Shown piece after piece: positions 63,821-64,000 of a stretch of 64,000 bases of DNA. The stretch lies in NCBI GenBank assembly GCA_964446585.1, contig CAYUPI010000005.1:129972-193971 (forward strand), given 5' to 3'. Within the stretch, counting starts at the first letter, position 1. The number at the start of each line of letters is the position of its first letter. Position numbers and translations under genes: made by a program. The notes beneath the pieces are model-generated. The model was not told where the DNA came from. It did no database searches and was given only the letters and a program-made list of their open reading frames with translations. This stretch comes from CAYUPI01 sp964446585. Lineage in GTDB: Bacteria > Verrucomicrobiota > Verrucomicrobiia > Limisphaerales > UBA8199.

Positions 63821-63872
63821 CTTGCGACAACCCTGAAACCATGTGCCGACTTGAATTATTTCTAGAATCACC

Positions 63873-63955
63873 GCCCAACGAGCGCGGTGGAGTGGACGCC
63901 GGGACGGCGTTATGTTTGCATATGTTGCGGTGTTGGCCGGCGCCACTCAGAAGCT
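63873..63955 (+). other. Candidate attC recombination site
   Basis: The R'' box GCCCAAC (63873-63879) fits RYYYAAC exactly. Left arm GAGTGGACGCCGG (63890-63902) pairs with CCGGCGCCACTC (63937-63948) over 12 pairs, leaving one unpaired A (63896). A bulged base in the L'' arm is the mark of attC sites. The expected R' box (GTTRRRY) beyond the right arm is not convincing; the nearest candidates are GTTATGT (63909, inside the loop) and GTGAAAA (63956). Confidence 0.5.
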
Positions 63956-64000
63956 GTGAAAAAATGCAAATTCGCCGTAACCATAGGCTGATTTTCCTCT

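Noticed and set aside
1..64000. CRISPR array
   Set aside because: The only regular repeats are short tandem words, the 27-bp coding repeat and dispersed hairpins; none has repeat-spacer spacing, and no cas gene is present.
1..64000. General recoding of TGA as Trp
   Set aside because: Several intact genes end with TGA at the normal place (symporter, NDH-2, mgtA, first integrase), so TGA is a stop here.

Overview
The window is a GC-rich, gene-dense stretch of chromosome. It most likely comes from a Verrucomicrobiota bacterium close to Limisphaerales/Pedosphaera (subdivision 3). This rests on family content: a prepilin-like H-X9-DG protein, a PmoA-like protein, Tat-exported Gfo/Idh dehydrogenase and fucose-isomerase-like protein set, a BlaR1-type peptidase fused to a secretin, several four-helix-bundle proteins, a GH97 enzyme and many dispersed intergenic repeats. 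The assignment is an inference and no rRNA gene is present.

Layout. 0-0.3 kb: 3' end of an integron-integrase gene. 0.3-4.6 kb: Na+/solute symporter, CorA and an NtrB-like histidine kinase. 4.7-9.7 kb (minus): YgjP-like metallopeptidase, duplicated four-helix-bundle protein, PdxA, SurA-like isomerase, RlmI-like methyltransferase. 9.7-15.2 kb: NDH-2, a four-helix-bundle gene between perfect 32-bp inverted repeats, Zwf and the main sigma factor. 15.9-18.9 kb: PutA. 19.0-20.7 kb: two broken genes (cyclase family, prepilin-like). 20.9-25.7 kb: secreted BNR-repeat protein, M48 protease, response regulator. 26.1-31.9 kb: glpK-glpF, DksA-like protein, MgtA. 31.9-38.8 kb (minus): a VOC-family gene with a premature TGA, GH97, the M56/secretin chimera and its BlaI repressor. 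39-39.7 kb: VapBC-like pair. 40-44.6 kb: putative lipoprotein, ResB, CcsA. 45.4-48.5 kb: SecA. 48.5-53.2 kb (minus): DUF4926-like protein, fucose-isomerase-like protein, dehydrogenase, PmoA-like protein. 53.2-54 kb: HicBA between a half tRNA and an intact tRNA-Ala. 54.1-61.4 kb: glycosyltransferase, GlnE and an MFS/spermidine-synthase fusion. 61.6-64 kb: a complete integron-integrase gene, a candidate attI and one candidate cassette.

Working together. The metabolic genes cover proline oxidation (PutA), the pentose-phosphate entry (Zwf), quinone reduction (NDH-2), glycerol uptake and phosphorylation (GlpF/GlpK), Mg2+ transport (CorA, MgtA), system II cytochrome c maturation (ResB/CcsA), nitrogen control (GlnE) and carbohydrate use (GH97 and the 48.8-53.2 kb cluster).

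The most unusual layer is repeat-driven. At least three families of dispersed elements occur: a GTAGGAGCC hairpin, a CCCTCACCCCAACCC REP-like element, and short word arrays. Copies sit in frame inside putA and glnE, and word arrays form the ends of several genes. The strongest single locus is the right-end integron, where the candidate attI core and the cassette-end R'' box are exact complements. Two genes carry TGA exactly where the family has Trp, and a third has a one-base frameshift.
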